Assembly: GCF_965228705.1 (NCBI RefSeq)
Contig: NZ_OZ245832.1
Span: 1,674,001-1,738,000 of the forward strand
Direction: 5' to 3'
DNA length: 64,000 bases
From: Croceimicrobium sp965228705
GTDB lineage: Bacteria; Bacteroidota; Bacteroidia; Flavobacteriales; Schleiferiaceae
Shown here piece by piece: positions 16,390 to 23,964 of this stretch (positions are counted from its first letter, which is position 1; every line of letters begins with the position of its first letter). Made by a program: the position numbers and the translations under genes. The notes under the pieces were generated by a model, which searched no databases, was not told the origin of the DNA, and worked only from the letters and a program-made list of their open reading frames with translations.

Positions 16390-17577
16390 TTACTCGATAA
16401 TATCAGTTACCTGACCAGCACCTACGGTACGACCACCCTCACGGATAGCGAAACGCAGACCTTTGTTGATAGCTACAGGAGCGATCAATTCAACGTGGAT
16501 AGTCAAGTTATCACCAGGCATTACCATTTCGGTACCTTCTGGTAATTGAATTTCACCAGTTACGTCAGTAGTACGTAAGTAGAACTGAGGACGGTAGTTA
16601 TTGTGGAAAGGAGTGTGACGACCACCTTCTTCTTTCTTCAAGATATACACCTCAGCTTTGAATTTCTTGTGAGGAGTAATTGAACCTGGCTTGCAGATTA
16701 CCATACCACGACGGATATCTTTTTTCTCGATACCACGTAATAAGATACCTACGTTATCACCAGCTTCACCGCGATCTAAGATCTTACGGAACATCTCAAC
16801 ACCAGTAATAGTAGAGGTTAATTTCTCGTCACCGAATCCGATGATGTCTACAGGATCACCAGTGTTAGCAACACCAGTTTCGATACGACCGGTAGCAACA
16901 GTACCACGACCAGTAATAGAGAATACGTCCTCGATAGGCATCAAGAAAGGCTTCTCGTTGTCGCGTTCTGGCTCTTCGATCCAAGTATCGCAAGCATTCA
17001 TCAACTCCATTACAGTGTCTACCCATTTAGGCTCATTGTTCAATGCACCTAAAGCAGAACCTGAAATTACAGGAGTCTCGTCGCCGTCATATTCGTAGAA
17101 AGAAAGAAGTTCACGAACTTCCATCTCAACTAATTCTAATAATTCTTCGTCGTCTACCATATCCACTTTGTTGAGGAATACAACAATACGTGGAATACCT
17201 ACCTGACGACCAAGCAGGATGTGCTCGCGAGTTTGTGGCATGGGACCATCAGTAGCAGCAACTACTAAGATAGCACCGTCCATCTGAGCAGCACCAGTTA
17301 CCATGTTCTTTACGTAGTCGGCGTGACCGGGACAGTCTACGTGAGCATAGTGACGGTTCTCAGTTTCATACTCTACGTGAGCAGAGTTAATAGTGATACC
17401 ACGCTCTTTTTCTTCAGGAGCGTTGTCGATAGAATCAAAATCACGCTTTTCGGAAAAACCAGCATTAGCCAAAACGTTAGTGATGGCGGCAGTCAGAGTG
17501 GTCTTACCGTGGTCAACGTGTCCGATAGTACCGATGTTTAAGTGCGGTTTAGAACGAACAAAAGTTTCCTTTGCCAT
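16390..17577 (-). CDS. tuf: Elongation factor Tu
   Basis: A 395-residue GTPase that delivers aminoacyl-tRNA to the ribosome. The P loop GHVDHGKT is at 19-26, followed by DCPGHADY and NKVDM for guanine recognition. The C-terminal RTVGAGQVTDI is typical. The frame stays open 21 codons further upstream, but the protein begins MAKETFVRSKPHLNIGTIGH throughout the family, so the ATG at 17575-17577 is used. It sits between a four-tRNA cluster and tRNA-Trp, as tufB does in gammaproteobacteria. No second tuf gene is present in the window. Confidence 0.99.
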   Translation of the reverse strand: MAKETFVRSKPHLNIGTIGHVDHGKTTLTAAITNVLANAGFSEKRDFDSIDNAPEEKERGITINSAHVEYETENRHYAHVDCPGHADYVKNMVTGAAQMDGAILVVAATDGPMPQTREHILLGRQVGIPRIVVFLNKVDMVDDEELLELVEMEVRELLSFYEYDGDETPVISGSALGALNNEPKWVDTVMELMNACDTWIEEPERDNEKPFLMPIEDVFSITGRGTVATGRIETGVANTGDPVDIIGFGDEKLTSTITGVEMFRKILDRGEAGDNVGILLRGIEKKDIRRGMVICKPGSITPHKKFKAEVYILKKEEGGRHTPFHNNYRPQFYLRTTDVTGEIQLPEGTEMVMPGDNLTIHVELIAPVAINKGLRFAIREGGRTVGAGQVTDIIE

Positions 17578-17644
17578 GGTTTGTGTCTTAAAAATTAAAA
17601 CTTTGCAACATATATAAGCGAGACCACCTTGGTCTTTCACTTAG

Positions 17645-17716
17645 AGCCAATGAGGGGATTTGAACCCCTGACCTCTTCCTTACCAAGGAAACGCTCTACC
17701 CCTGAGCTACATCGGC
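17645..17716 (-). tRNA. tRNA-Thr (GGT anticodon)
   Basis: A 72-base cloverleaf. The acceptor GCCGATG pairs with CATTGGC including one wobble, the anticodon loop TTGGTAA gives GGT, and the T loop is TTCAAAT. The discriminator reads U and no 3' CCA is encoded. It is the last tRNA before tuf. Confidence 0.96.
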
Positions 17717-17783
17717 TTATGGAACTATATTCCACAAAAAGAAAGGCACAGCAGTAATACACCACCGTGACCTTTCTATTTAG

Positions 17784-17857
17784 AGCGGGAAACGGGATTC
17801 GAACCCGCGACCCTCAGCTTGGAAGGCTGATGCTCTAGCCAGCTGAGCTACTCCCGC
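17784..17857 (-). tRNA. tRNA-Gly (TCC anticodon)
   Basis: A 74-base cloverleaf. The acceptor GCGGGAG pairs with TTCCCGC with one wobble, and the anticodon stem TCAGC/GCTGA encloses CTTCCAA, giving TCC. The T loop is TTCGAAT. No 3' CCA is encoded. It lies 22 bases after tRNA-Tyr. Confidence 0.97.
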
Positions 17858-17879
17858 CTAAACAATTTGGTCTACATGG

Positions 17880-17961
17880 TGGGGAGAGCAGGATTCGAAC
17901 CTGCGAAGGTAAAACCAACAGATTTACAGTCTGTCCTCGTTGGCCGCTTGAGTATCTCCCC
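17880..17961 (-). tRNA. tRNA-Tyr (GTA anticodon)
   Basis: An 82-base tRNA with the long variable arm expected of bacterial tRNA-Tyr. The acceptor GGGGAGA pairs with TCTCCCC, the anticodon stem ACAGA/TCTGT encloses CTGTAAA, and the discriminator is A. No 3' CCA is encoded. Confidence 0.97.
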
Positions 17962-18010
17962 AAAATCATTAATAAAAGAACTTTTTAAGCGCTTACCTAA
18001 AAAAATTCAG

Positions 18011-18084
18011 AGCCTGTGGAGGGATTCGAACCCCCGACCAGCTGATTACAAATCAGCTGCTCTGGCCAACTGAGCTACACAGGC
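18011..18084 (-). tRNA. tRNA-Thr (TGT anticodon)
   Basis: A 74-base cloverleaf. The acceptor GCCTGTG pairs with CACAGGC, the anticodon stem GCTGA/TCAGC encloses TTTGTAA, giving TGT, and the T loop is TTCGAAT. It is the first gene after the promoter at 18135-18165. Confidence 0.97.
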
Positions 18085-18104
18085 TTTTAAACGCTCCTCT
18101 ATAT

Positions 18105-18134
18105 AAAAGAACAGCCCGTTTTTGAAACGGACTG
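18105..18134 (-). terminator. Hairpin plus T-rich tail after hpf, abutting the tRNA-tuf promoter
   Basis: On the minus strand CAGTCCGTTT and AAACGGGCTG form a 10-pair stem with one wobble and a three-base loop, followed by TTCTTTTA. It can end hpf transcription. It starts immediately after the -7 box at 18135-18142, so a transcript from that promoter would contain only part of the stem. Confidence 0.5.
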
Positions 18135-18165
18135 CAAATGTAAGATGTTTTTTGATTGCCACAAT
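18135..18165 (-). promoter_or_regulatory. Bacteroidota-type promoter of the tRNA-tuf operon
   Basis: Read on the minus strand, a -33-like ATTG (18162-18165) is followed after 19 bases by TACATTTG (18135-18142), an exact TAnnTTTG box. It lies 50 bases before the first tRNA. Both elements and spacing fit the Bacteroidota sigma-A consensus. Confidence 0.72.
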
Positions 18166-18182
18166 AGGCAAGAAAGAAATTT

Positions 18183-18488
18183 TTACGAAGCCACCATTCG
18201 GGGCTTATCTTTATGCTTGATTAACTGTCTGCGCAAGGCCTCAGTAGCCATATCCGCTGCTGCCTCAAAGGAGCGATTCGACTTCTTAACCACCAGTTCA
18301 TGTCCGGGTATATGTAGCTTAATTTCAACCTCTTTATTCTCTTTCGAGGAGGTATTCACCACTTTTAGGTACACCTCGCCATTAATAATGCTGTCATTAA
18401 ACAACTCTAATTTATCCAATTTGCGTTGGATGAAATCGATCAATTTCACATCTGCGGTGAAATTTACAGACTGAAAGGTAGCTTTCAT
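18183..18488 (-). CDS. hpf: Ribosome hibernation promoting factor (HPF/RaiA family), short form
   Basis: A 101-residue protein that binds the small ribosomal subunit in slow growth and blocks mRNA and tRNA sites. The N-terminal FQSVNFTADVKLIDFIQRKLDKLELF and the central KEVEIKLHIPGHELVVKK match the beta-alpha-beta-beta-beta-alpha domain. The long-form dimerisation domain is absent. Its ATG overlaps the stop of the xerC-like gene by four bases. The rpsU - recombinase - hpf order links it to the translation block. Confidence 0.94.
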   Translation of the reverse strand: MKATFQSVNFTADVKLIDFIQRKLDKLELFNDSIINGEVYLKVVNTSSKENKEVEIKLHIPGHELVVKKSNRSFEAAADMATEALRRQLIKHKDKPRMVAS

Positions 18489-19393
18489 ATGTCATCAGAT
18501 TTTGCGGCCCGTGGATGAGCCTGATTATACAACAATTTCAGACGGTCAATGGAATTGTGCGTATAAACCTGCGTCGCCGCCAAAGAAGAATGGCCCAATA
18601 ATTCCTTTACAGAATTAAGATCGGCACCCCTATTTAGCAAATGACTGGCAAATGAATGCCGCAGCACGTGTGGACTCTTTTGATCCACTCCACTGACTAA
18701 ACTAAGATAGGCATTTACCGAATTGTAAACAAGCTTTGGATAGAGCTTTTTCCCCTTCTGAGTAAGGAATACAGGCGCAGCGTGACTTTGCTCCCCAAAG
18801 CCTGCTCGATGACGTTTTAAATAGAAGTTCAGACGTTTTTTTAATTCCGAGTTGATCGGAATTTCACGCTCCTTACTCCCCTTCCCCATTACCTTTATAT
18901 AGGAGGACTCTAAGCGCAAATCTTCCAACCTCAAATTGATTAGCTCACTTAATCGAAGTCCACACTGATAAAACAGATCCAAAATCAAAGATTGGGTATA
19001 CATCCAATAATCTTCTTCATCTACCTCCAGCGACAACAAGGCCAACATATCCTCTTCCGGAACCACTCTTAATAGTTTCCGTGGAGGCTTAGGAACGGCA
19101 ATCTGCGCCGCTACATTACTTTTTACCTGGCCTTGACGCAGTAAATACTTATAAAAGGATCTTAGAGCACTCAGCTTTCGCTTGATGGAAGTACGCGCTA
19201 AATTTTGCTCAACCATATGCACCACCCAAGAGCGGATCATACTGTGATGAACTTCGCGCAAGTCCTCCTCTTCAAACTCCTCCCTTATAAACTCTTCGAA
19301 CAAGGAAAGGTCCTTTGAATAAGCTAGAAGCGTATGCTCAGAAAAGCGCTTCTGAAAATGGAGATAATCTAAAAATTGCTGAGTATAGGACAT
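18485..19393 (-). CDS. xerC: Tyrosine recombinase, XerC/XerD type
   Basis: A 302-residue site-specific recombinase, probably resolving chromosome dimers at dif. The N-terminal SAM-like core-binding domain spans about 1-85. The catalytic domain has R147 (CGLRLSE), K171 (GKGSKER), H242-V-L-R245-H, H268 (LLGHSSL) and the nucleophile Y277 (VYTH), so it looks active. The frame opens ten codons further upstream, but the ATG at 19391-19393 gives the family-like start MSYTQQFLDYLHFQKRFSEHT. Its place between rpsU and hpf is that of a housekeeping gene; no sign of an integron or prophage is seen. Whether it is XerC or XerD cannot be settled from one copy. Confidence 0.9.
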   Translation of the reverse strand: MSYTQQFLDYLHFQKRFSEHTLLAYSKDLSLFEEFIREEFEEEDLREVHHSMIRSWVVHMVEQNLARTSIKRKLSALRSFYKYLLRQGQVKSNVAAQIAVPKPPRKLLRVVPEEDMLALLSLEVDEEDYWMYTQSLILDLFYQCGLRLSELINLRLEDLRLESSYIKVMGKGSKEREIPINSELKKRLNFYLKRHRAGFGEQSHAAPVFLTQKGKKLYPKLVYNSVNAYLSLVSGVDQKSPHVLRHSFASHLLNRGADLNSVKELLGHSSLAATQVYTHNSIDRLKLLYNQAHPRAAKSDDI

Positions 19394-19461
19394 AAAAAAG
19401 CAAGGGAATGTAAAGATATACAAACCCTTGCTGAAATATTACGTATCAGAATTCCGGAGAC

Positions 19462-19653
19462 CTACTCCTCTTCCTGACGGATCTGCTGAATGTAGGCAGC
19501 CTTAATGATCTCTTTGCGACGAGCCACAGATGGCTTAACGAATTGCTTGCGGGAACGAATCTCTTTCATCACCCCAGTGCGATCGTATTTACGCTTGTAA
19601 CGCTTCAACGCGCGATCGATAGACTCACCTTCTTTTACGGAAATAACTAACAT
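19462..19653 (-). CDS. rpsU: 30S ribosomal protein bS21
   Basis: A 63-residue, highly basic small-subunit protein. It begins MLVISVKEGESIDRALKRYK and contains the bS21 pattern KRYKRKYDRTGVMKEIRSRK. It has its own promoter (19680-19709) and is followed 68 bases later by the recombinase gene. In Bacteroidota bS21 has been linked to the unusual, anti-Shine-Dalgarno-sequestering ribosome; this is background, not visible here. Confidence 0.97.
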   Translation of the reverse strand: MLVISVKEGESIDRALKRYKRKYDRTGVMKEIRSRKQFVKPSVARRKEIIKAAYIQQIRQEEE

Positions 19654-19679
19654 TCTTCGCTTTTAATTTTTTCGGGCTG

Positions 19680-19709
19680 CAAATATAGCCATTAAATCAT
19701 ACTTACAAA
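19680..19709 (-). promoter_or_regulatory. Promoter of rpsU
   Basis: On the minus strand TTTG (19706-19709) is followed after 18 bases by TATATTTG (19680-19687), an exact TAnnTTTG box, 26 bases before the rpsU start. This is the best complete -33/-7 pair in the window. The -33 box lies just outside the end of the acyl-CoA dehydrogenase gene's neighbour, in the intergenic gap. Confidence 0.75.
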
Positions 19710-19712
19710 GTA

Positions 19713-20882
19713 CTATTTCATCAATTCTCGGGAAATCACCAACTTTTGAATTTCAGTGGTTCCCTCACCAATGGTGCAAAGCTTTACGTCACGGTAAAAC
19801 TTCTCCACTGGAAAGTCTTTAGTGAAGCCATATCCACCAAAAATTTGAACGGCCTCATTACAGGCTTTCACCGCTACTTCGGAGCTGTACATTTTTGCTT
19901 TTGCTCCTGCCACGGTAACTTTTTGATTCTTATTCTTTAAGTCACAGGCCTGAAAGGTCAATAGTTCAGCCGCCTCTAATTGAGTGGCCATTTCAGCCAA
20001 CTTAAAGCTTACTCCCTGGAATTTGGAGATGGGCTTGCCAAATTGCTCGCGTTCTTTGGAGTATTTAATAGCGGCCTCCAAAGCACCGAAGCCTGTTCCT
20101 AATGAAAGAGCAGCAATCGAAATTCGCCCTCCATCCAAGATCTTCATCGCTTGAATAAAACCGTCTCCTTCTTCACCCAACATATTAGTATGAGGTACCC
20201 GGCAATTTTCAAAAATTAACTCAGCCGTTTCGGAGGCGCGCATTCCCAGCTTATTTTCTTTTCTTCCTCCGCGGAAACCAGCAGTACCTTTTTCAATAAC
20301 AAAGGCTGACATACCATGCGAATCGCCTTTCTCGCCGGTCCGCACAATTACTACCGCTACATCCCCGCTAATGGCATGGGTAATAAAGTTTTTCGAACCA
20401 TTAATCACCCAATCATCACCATCGCGCACAGCTACGGTATTCATACCTCCGGCATCACTACCGGTGCCTACTTCCGTAAGTCCCCAGGCACCAATATACT
20501 CCGCGGTAGCCAATTTAGGCAGGTACTTACGCTTTTGCTCTTCATTACCAAAGGTTAAAATATGATTGGTACACAAAGAATTATGTGCCGCCATACTTAA
20601 ACCAATGGAGGGATCTACCTTCGACAATTCCTTAATAGCGGTTACATATTCATAGTAACCTAATCCAGAACCTCCATATTCTTCGGGCACTAAAACCCCC
20701 ATTAAGCCTAAATGGCCAAGTTCTTTAAAGATCTGAATCGGGAATTCCTGACTTTCATCCCAGGTCATAATATTGGGGCGAATATGTTGCTCGGCAAAAT
20801 CACGAACGGATTCCGCGATCATTTTCTGGGTTTCGGTTTGGGCAAAGTCCAAGCCCACCGAAGGGTTTGCAAGTGTATCCAT
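19713..20882 (-). CDS. Acyl-CoA dehydrogenase
   Basis: A 389-residue FAD enzyme that oxidises acyl-CoA to enoyl-CoA in fatty-acid or branched-chain amino-acid breakdown. It has the family layout: helical N-terminal domain, beta domain with GAWGLTEVGTGSDAGGM, then the C-terminal helical domain with KFQGVSFKLAEMA. The motif QIFGGYGFTKDFPVEKFYRD and IGEGTTEIQ place the likely catalytic base at E373, as in short-chain-type enzymes. Exact chain-length preference cannot be read. It is nine bases downstream of the helix-hairpin-helix gene on the same strand. Confidence 0.95.
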   Translation of the reverse strand: MDTLANPSVGLDFAQTETQKMIAESVRDFAEQHIRPNIMTWDESQEFPIQIFKELGHLGLMGVLVPEEYGGSGLGYYEYVTAIKELSKVDPSIGLSMAAHNSLCTNHILTFGNEEQKRKYLPKLATAEYIGAWGLTEVGTGSDAGGMNTVAVRDGDDWVINGSKNFITHAISGDVAVVIVRTGEKGDSHGMSAFVIEKGTAGFRGGRKENKLGMRASETAELIFENCRVPHTNMLGEEGDGFIQAMKILDGGRISIAALSLGTGFGALEAAIKYSKEREQFGKPISKFQGVSFKLAEMATQLEAAELLTFQACDLKNKNQKVTVAGAKAKMYSSEVAVKACNEAVQIFGGYGFTKDFPVEKFYRDVKLCTIGEGTTEIQKLVISRELMK

Positions 20883-20890
20883 GCGGTGCT

Positions 20891-21976
20891 TTAATTAGAG
20901 AGGTTTGCAGCATTCGTGTCTTTTTGAGACACTTTCAAATACGGTGCAAGTTTACTGAATAATACGGCATCGACCAATTCGAAGTTCCTAAGCTCATCCA
21001 CCGATTTAAATGCACGAACTTGTTCTCGGAAGTCAATAATACTGCGGGCTAGATAGTAATTAATATAAGGATGGGCTTGTAAGTTATCCATCGAATCATA
21101 ATTCAAACTCAATTGCTTAGGAGGAACGTTAAAAAGAAGATAAAGTTCCAATTGACCTAAAGAAATACTGTCAATCAGGTGGTGATCCATTAATTGCCTC
21201 AAATTGTGAAAGCCTCCCAAACGTTGCCTCCATGCTAAAATTCTTTGGGTTCGATAGGGTCCTAAGCCCGGCAAAGCCAATAATTGAAGGGAGTCTGCCT
21301 GGTTTATTTCAACCGCAATCGCCACGCTTTCTTGTACTAGACTATCGCCCCCCTCTTTCATAACTATTATATAAGGATGAAGTTTTTGGGCTAAAGCCGA
21401 ATCAATGGCATAAACACTAAAAATATCATCGGGGCTTTTGAAGGGTCGATATTTCTCTCGAAATGACAAAATTCCCCGAATCGCCGATGATGGCAAACCC
21501 ATCGCCTCCATCTCCTCTGCCCGTATTTGATTTGGATTAAAAGGATATAAACTCAAAAACAACTCTTCCTTTAGGTCCTTCTTCCAGATTTCCGATTCCT
21601 CCACCTTTAGATAAGGTAAAACGCGAACTACCCAAGTACTGTCCAAAGCATACAATCGAAAGAGATCCTCCGCTTTTCGAAATCGTCCGCCTTTCTTAAG
21701 ATAATTCTTCCAACTGTGAATTTGACCGGGATTTAATCCCAAATCCGCTAATTGCATAGTATCAGGCCTATTGGGATCAAATGCATACAAGGCTTTATTA
21801 AAAACTGCTTCAGCCTTTCGATCCTCATCTTGCCATTTCAATTTAATAGCAGCAATCTCCTCCTCCGTATAATAGGCTGGTGGCGGAAACCAATATTCAT
21901 AATTCCACTCCAGGACAGCCAGAATGAAAACTAATGCTGCAAGAAAAATCAAAGCCCTTTCTGTGCTCGGATACAT
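20891..21976 (-). CDS. Membrane-anchored protein with four helix-hairpin-helix modules
   Basis: A 361-residue protein with one N-terminal transmembrane segment (about 8-23). Four ComEA-like helix-hairpin-helix modules follow. Each has a similar pattern of a short helix, a hairpin, a helix with a K/R-F-R core, and an ending like LYALDS...LPYL. Markers are GLNPGQIHSWKNYLKKGGRF, GLPSSAIRGILSFREKYRPF, GLGPYRTQRILAWRQRLGGF and INYYLARSIIDFREQVRAF. ComEA proteins bind DNA outside the inner membrane during uptake; this one has more modules than usual and its role is unproven. The gene ends nine bases before the acyl-CoA dehydrogenase, probably by chance of packing. Confidence 0.85.
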   Translation of the reverse strand: MYPSTERALIFLAALVFILAVLEWNYEYWFPPPAYYTEEEIAAIKLKWQDEDRKAEAVFNKALYAFDPNRPDTMQLADLGLNPGQIHSWKNYLKKGGRFRKAEDLFRLYALDSTWVVRVLPYLKVEESEIWKKDLKEELFLSLYPFNPNQIRAEEMEAMGLPSSAIRGILSFREKYRPFKSPDDIFSVYAIDSALAQKLHPYIIVMKEGGDSLVQESVAIAVEINQADSLQLLALPGLGPYRTQRILAWRQRLGGFHNLRQLMDHHLIDSISLGQLELYLLFNVPPKQLSLNYDSMDNLQAHPYINYYLARSIIDFREQVRAFKSVDELRNFELVDAVLFSKLAPYLKVSQKDTNAANLSN

Positions 21977-22126
21977 CTTTTTAAGACAAAGAATTCAGAA
22001 TCTACTGAAGGCTGCAAATCCTAAGTGTTTAAAAAGCATTTATAAACCTTTTATCAGCTAGCGACTTATTTTACTAACTGCCATTTTTTTGCGATACTTG
22101 TGGCTTCGAAAAAACATCAGCAATAC

Positions 22127-23920
22127 ATGCGTAAAGGATTAGTTCTTCTACTTAGCCTGATCAGTTTGGGTGCAATCGCCCAGGGAAATCTGAAAATCGA
22201 CAATTTTGAAATCAGCAACCCCTCTTCCGAGATTAACGACGGAAGGGCTTCTGTAAGCGTTAGTGGTGGAACAGCGCCCTACCATTTTAAATGGAGTAAT
22301 CAAGATACCGATACCCTATCTCGCACTTCTAACGGATTGGTAGAAGGTATGTCGCACTCCTTGATCATTACCGACGCTGCCGGTAATAGCATCGAACAGG
22401 ATTTTAAAATTCCTTCCGAATCGATTGCTGAAAGTTTAAATGGAACTATGAAACCGGTGGTAGATGGAATTGCCACGGTAATTTTCTGGGACCCTTTCTA
22501 TGCTTTAGGTATTTACGACAATCGTGTAATCAATGATGATGGCGTTTTAGCCAAACATCCCAATGGTGATGTTCGTACCAATAGCATTCCTTTCATTGTA
22601 ATCTGGCTGATCTTCGGTGCCATCTTCTTTACCATTCGCATGGGTTTTGTAAACTTCTGGGGATGGCGTCACTCTATCAAATTAGTACGTGGTAAATACG
22701 ATGAAGAAGATGCTCCAGGCGAAGTAACTCACTTCCAGGCTTTGGCTACTGCCGTTAGTGCCACCGTAGGTTTAGGGAATATTGCTGGAGTGGCGGTTGC
22801 TATTTCGGTTGGTGGACCGGGAGCTACTTTCTGGCTCATTGTGGTTGGCCTTTTTAGTATGGCCTCAAAATTCACCGAATGTACCCTGGGGGTAAAGTAT
22901 CGTGATATTGGTGAAGACGGGGTTGTAGAAGGTGGCCCAATGCGCTATCTCCGCAAAGGCCTTGCAAATAAAGGCATGGCTGGCTTAGGTAAGACTCTGG
23001 CAGTAGTATTTGCGGTTTTGGCCATCGGCGCAAGCTTTGGTGGTGGAAACATGTTCCAGGCCAATCAAGCCTTTGAAATCCTTTCCGGAGAATTTGCTTT
23101 CATGGAAGGGAAAGGCAGCATCTTCGGAATTGTTTTAGCCATTTTAGTGGGAGCTGTAATTTTAGGTGGCATTAAATCTATTGCTAAGGTTACGGAGAAG
23201 ATCGTTCCTTTTATGGCTGGTCTCTATATCATTGCAGCCTTAGTGATCATCTTCCGTAACTTCGGGAATATTGGTGAGGCTTTCGCTCTAATCATTGACG
23301 GTGCTTTTAATCCCTCTGCCATGTTAGGTGGTTTTATTGGTGTAATGATACAGGGAGTACGTCGCGCCGCCTTCTCTAATGAAGCCGGGGTTGGTAGTGC
23401 CGCAATTGCTCACTCTGCCGCCAAAACCAAACATGCTGTTAGTGAAGGTTTTGTAGCCCTTTTAGAGCCCTTCATTGATACCGTAGTAGTATGTACACTC
23501 ACCGCACTGGTATTAATCTTTACCGGATATTACGATGATGGTGGAATGGGAGGGGCCCAATTAACTTCTCAAGCCTTTGGAAGCGTAATCTCATGGTTCC
23601 CTTATGTGCTGGTAATTGCGATTTTCCTATTTGCCTTCTCAACTATGATTAGCTGGAGCTACTATGGCCTGCGCGCCTGGACCTTCCTCTTTGGTCGCAG
23701 TCAAATGACTGAGATTATCTACAAAGTGATCTTTTGTGTTTTCATTATCATTGGATCCAGTGTAAGCTTGGGAGCCGTTCTCGACTTCTCCGATATGATG
23801 ATCCTGGCCATGGCCTTCCCGAATATCATCGGCTTGTTATTGCTGAGTGGCGAGGTACGTTCTGAGCTAAAAGACTATTGGAGCAAAATCAAAAAAGGAG
23901 AAATTCTGAATACCAAATAG
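22127..23920 (+). CDS. Alanine/glycine:Na+ symporter (AlsT type) with SprB-like N-terminal domain
   Basis: A 597-residue inner-membrane sodium:amino-acid symporter (AGCS family). The transport core begins near residue 110. It contains ATAVSATVGLGNIAGVAVAI and GGPGATFWLIVVGLFSMASK, then RRAAFSNEAGVGSAAIAHSA, all family signatures, with about ten membrane segments. Before the core is a signal peptide (1-19) and a ~75-residue beta domain (21-95) with GGTAPYHFKWSN and SLIITDAAGN, the pattern of SprB repeats found in gliding adhesins. A GTG at 22100 would add nine residues; the ATG at 22127 is chosen because the signal peptide starts there. The gene is divergent from the helix-hairpin-helix gene. 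Confidence 0.92.
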   Translation: MRKGLVLLLSLISLGAIAQGNLKIDNFEISNPSSEINDGRASVSVSGGTAPYHFKWSNQDTDTLSRTSNGLVEGMSHSLIITDAAGNSIEQDFKIPSESIAESLNGTMKPVVDGIATVIFWDPFYALGIYDNRVINDDGVLAKHPNGDVRTNSIPFIVIWLIFGAIFFTIRMGFVNFWGWRHSIKLVRGKYDEEDAPGEVTHFQALATAVSATVGLGNIAGVAVAISVGGPGATFWLIVVGLFSMASKFTECTLGVKYRDIGEDGVVEGGPMRYLRKGLANKGMAGLGKTLAVVFAVLAIGASFGGGNMFQANQAFEILSGEFAFMEGKGSIFGIVLAILVGAVILGGIKSIAKVTEKIVPFMAGLYIIAALVIIFRNFGNIGEAFALIIDGAFNPSAMLGGFIGVMIQGVRRAAFSNEAGVGSAAIAHSAAKTKHAVSEGFVALLEPFIDTVVVCTLTALVLIFTGYYDDGGMGGAQLTSQAFGSVISWFPYVLVIAIFLFAFSTMISWSYYGLRAWTFLFGRSQMTEIIYKVIFCVFIIIGSSVSLGAVLDFSDMMILAMAFPNIIGLLLLSGEVRSELKDYWSKIKKGEILNTK

Positions 23921-23938
23921 GCGGTCCAATATTCAGTT

Positions 23939-23946
23939 TAACTTTG
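23939..23946 (+). promoter_or_regulatory. Predicted -7 box for the ABC exporter gene
   Basis: TAACTTTG is an exact match to TAnnTTTG, 18 bases before the ATG at 23965. No clear -33 TTTG was found at the usual spacing. Confidence 0.5.
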
Positions 23947-23964
23947 CCGCCCAGAATTTAATTC

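Noticed and set aside
17867..18073. A 68-codon plus-strand frame over tRNA-Tyr and tRNA-Thr
   Set aside because: It lies across two clear tRNA cloverleaves; the frame is fortuitous.
18485..19393. Tyrosine recombinase as a sign of an integrated element
   Set aside because: It sits in a housekeeping context (rpsU, hpf, tRNA-tuf), overlaps hpf by four bases and has no att-like repeats or cargo; a Xer role is simpler.
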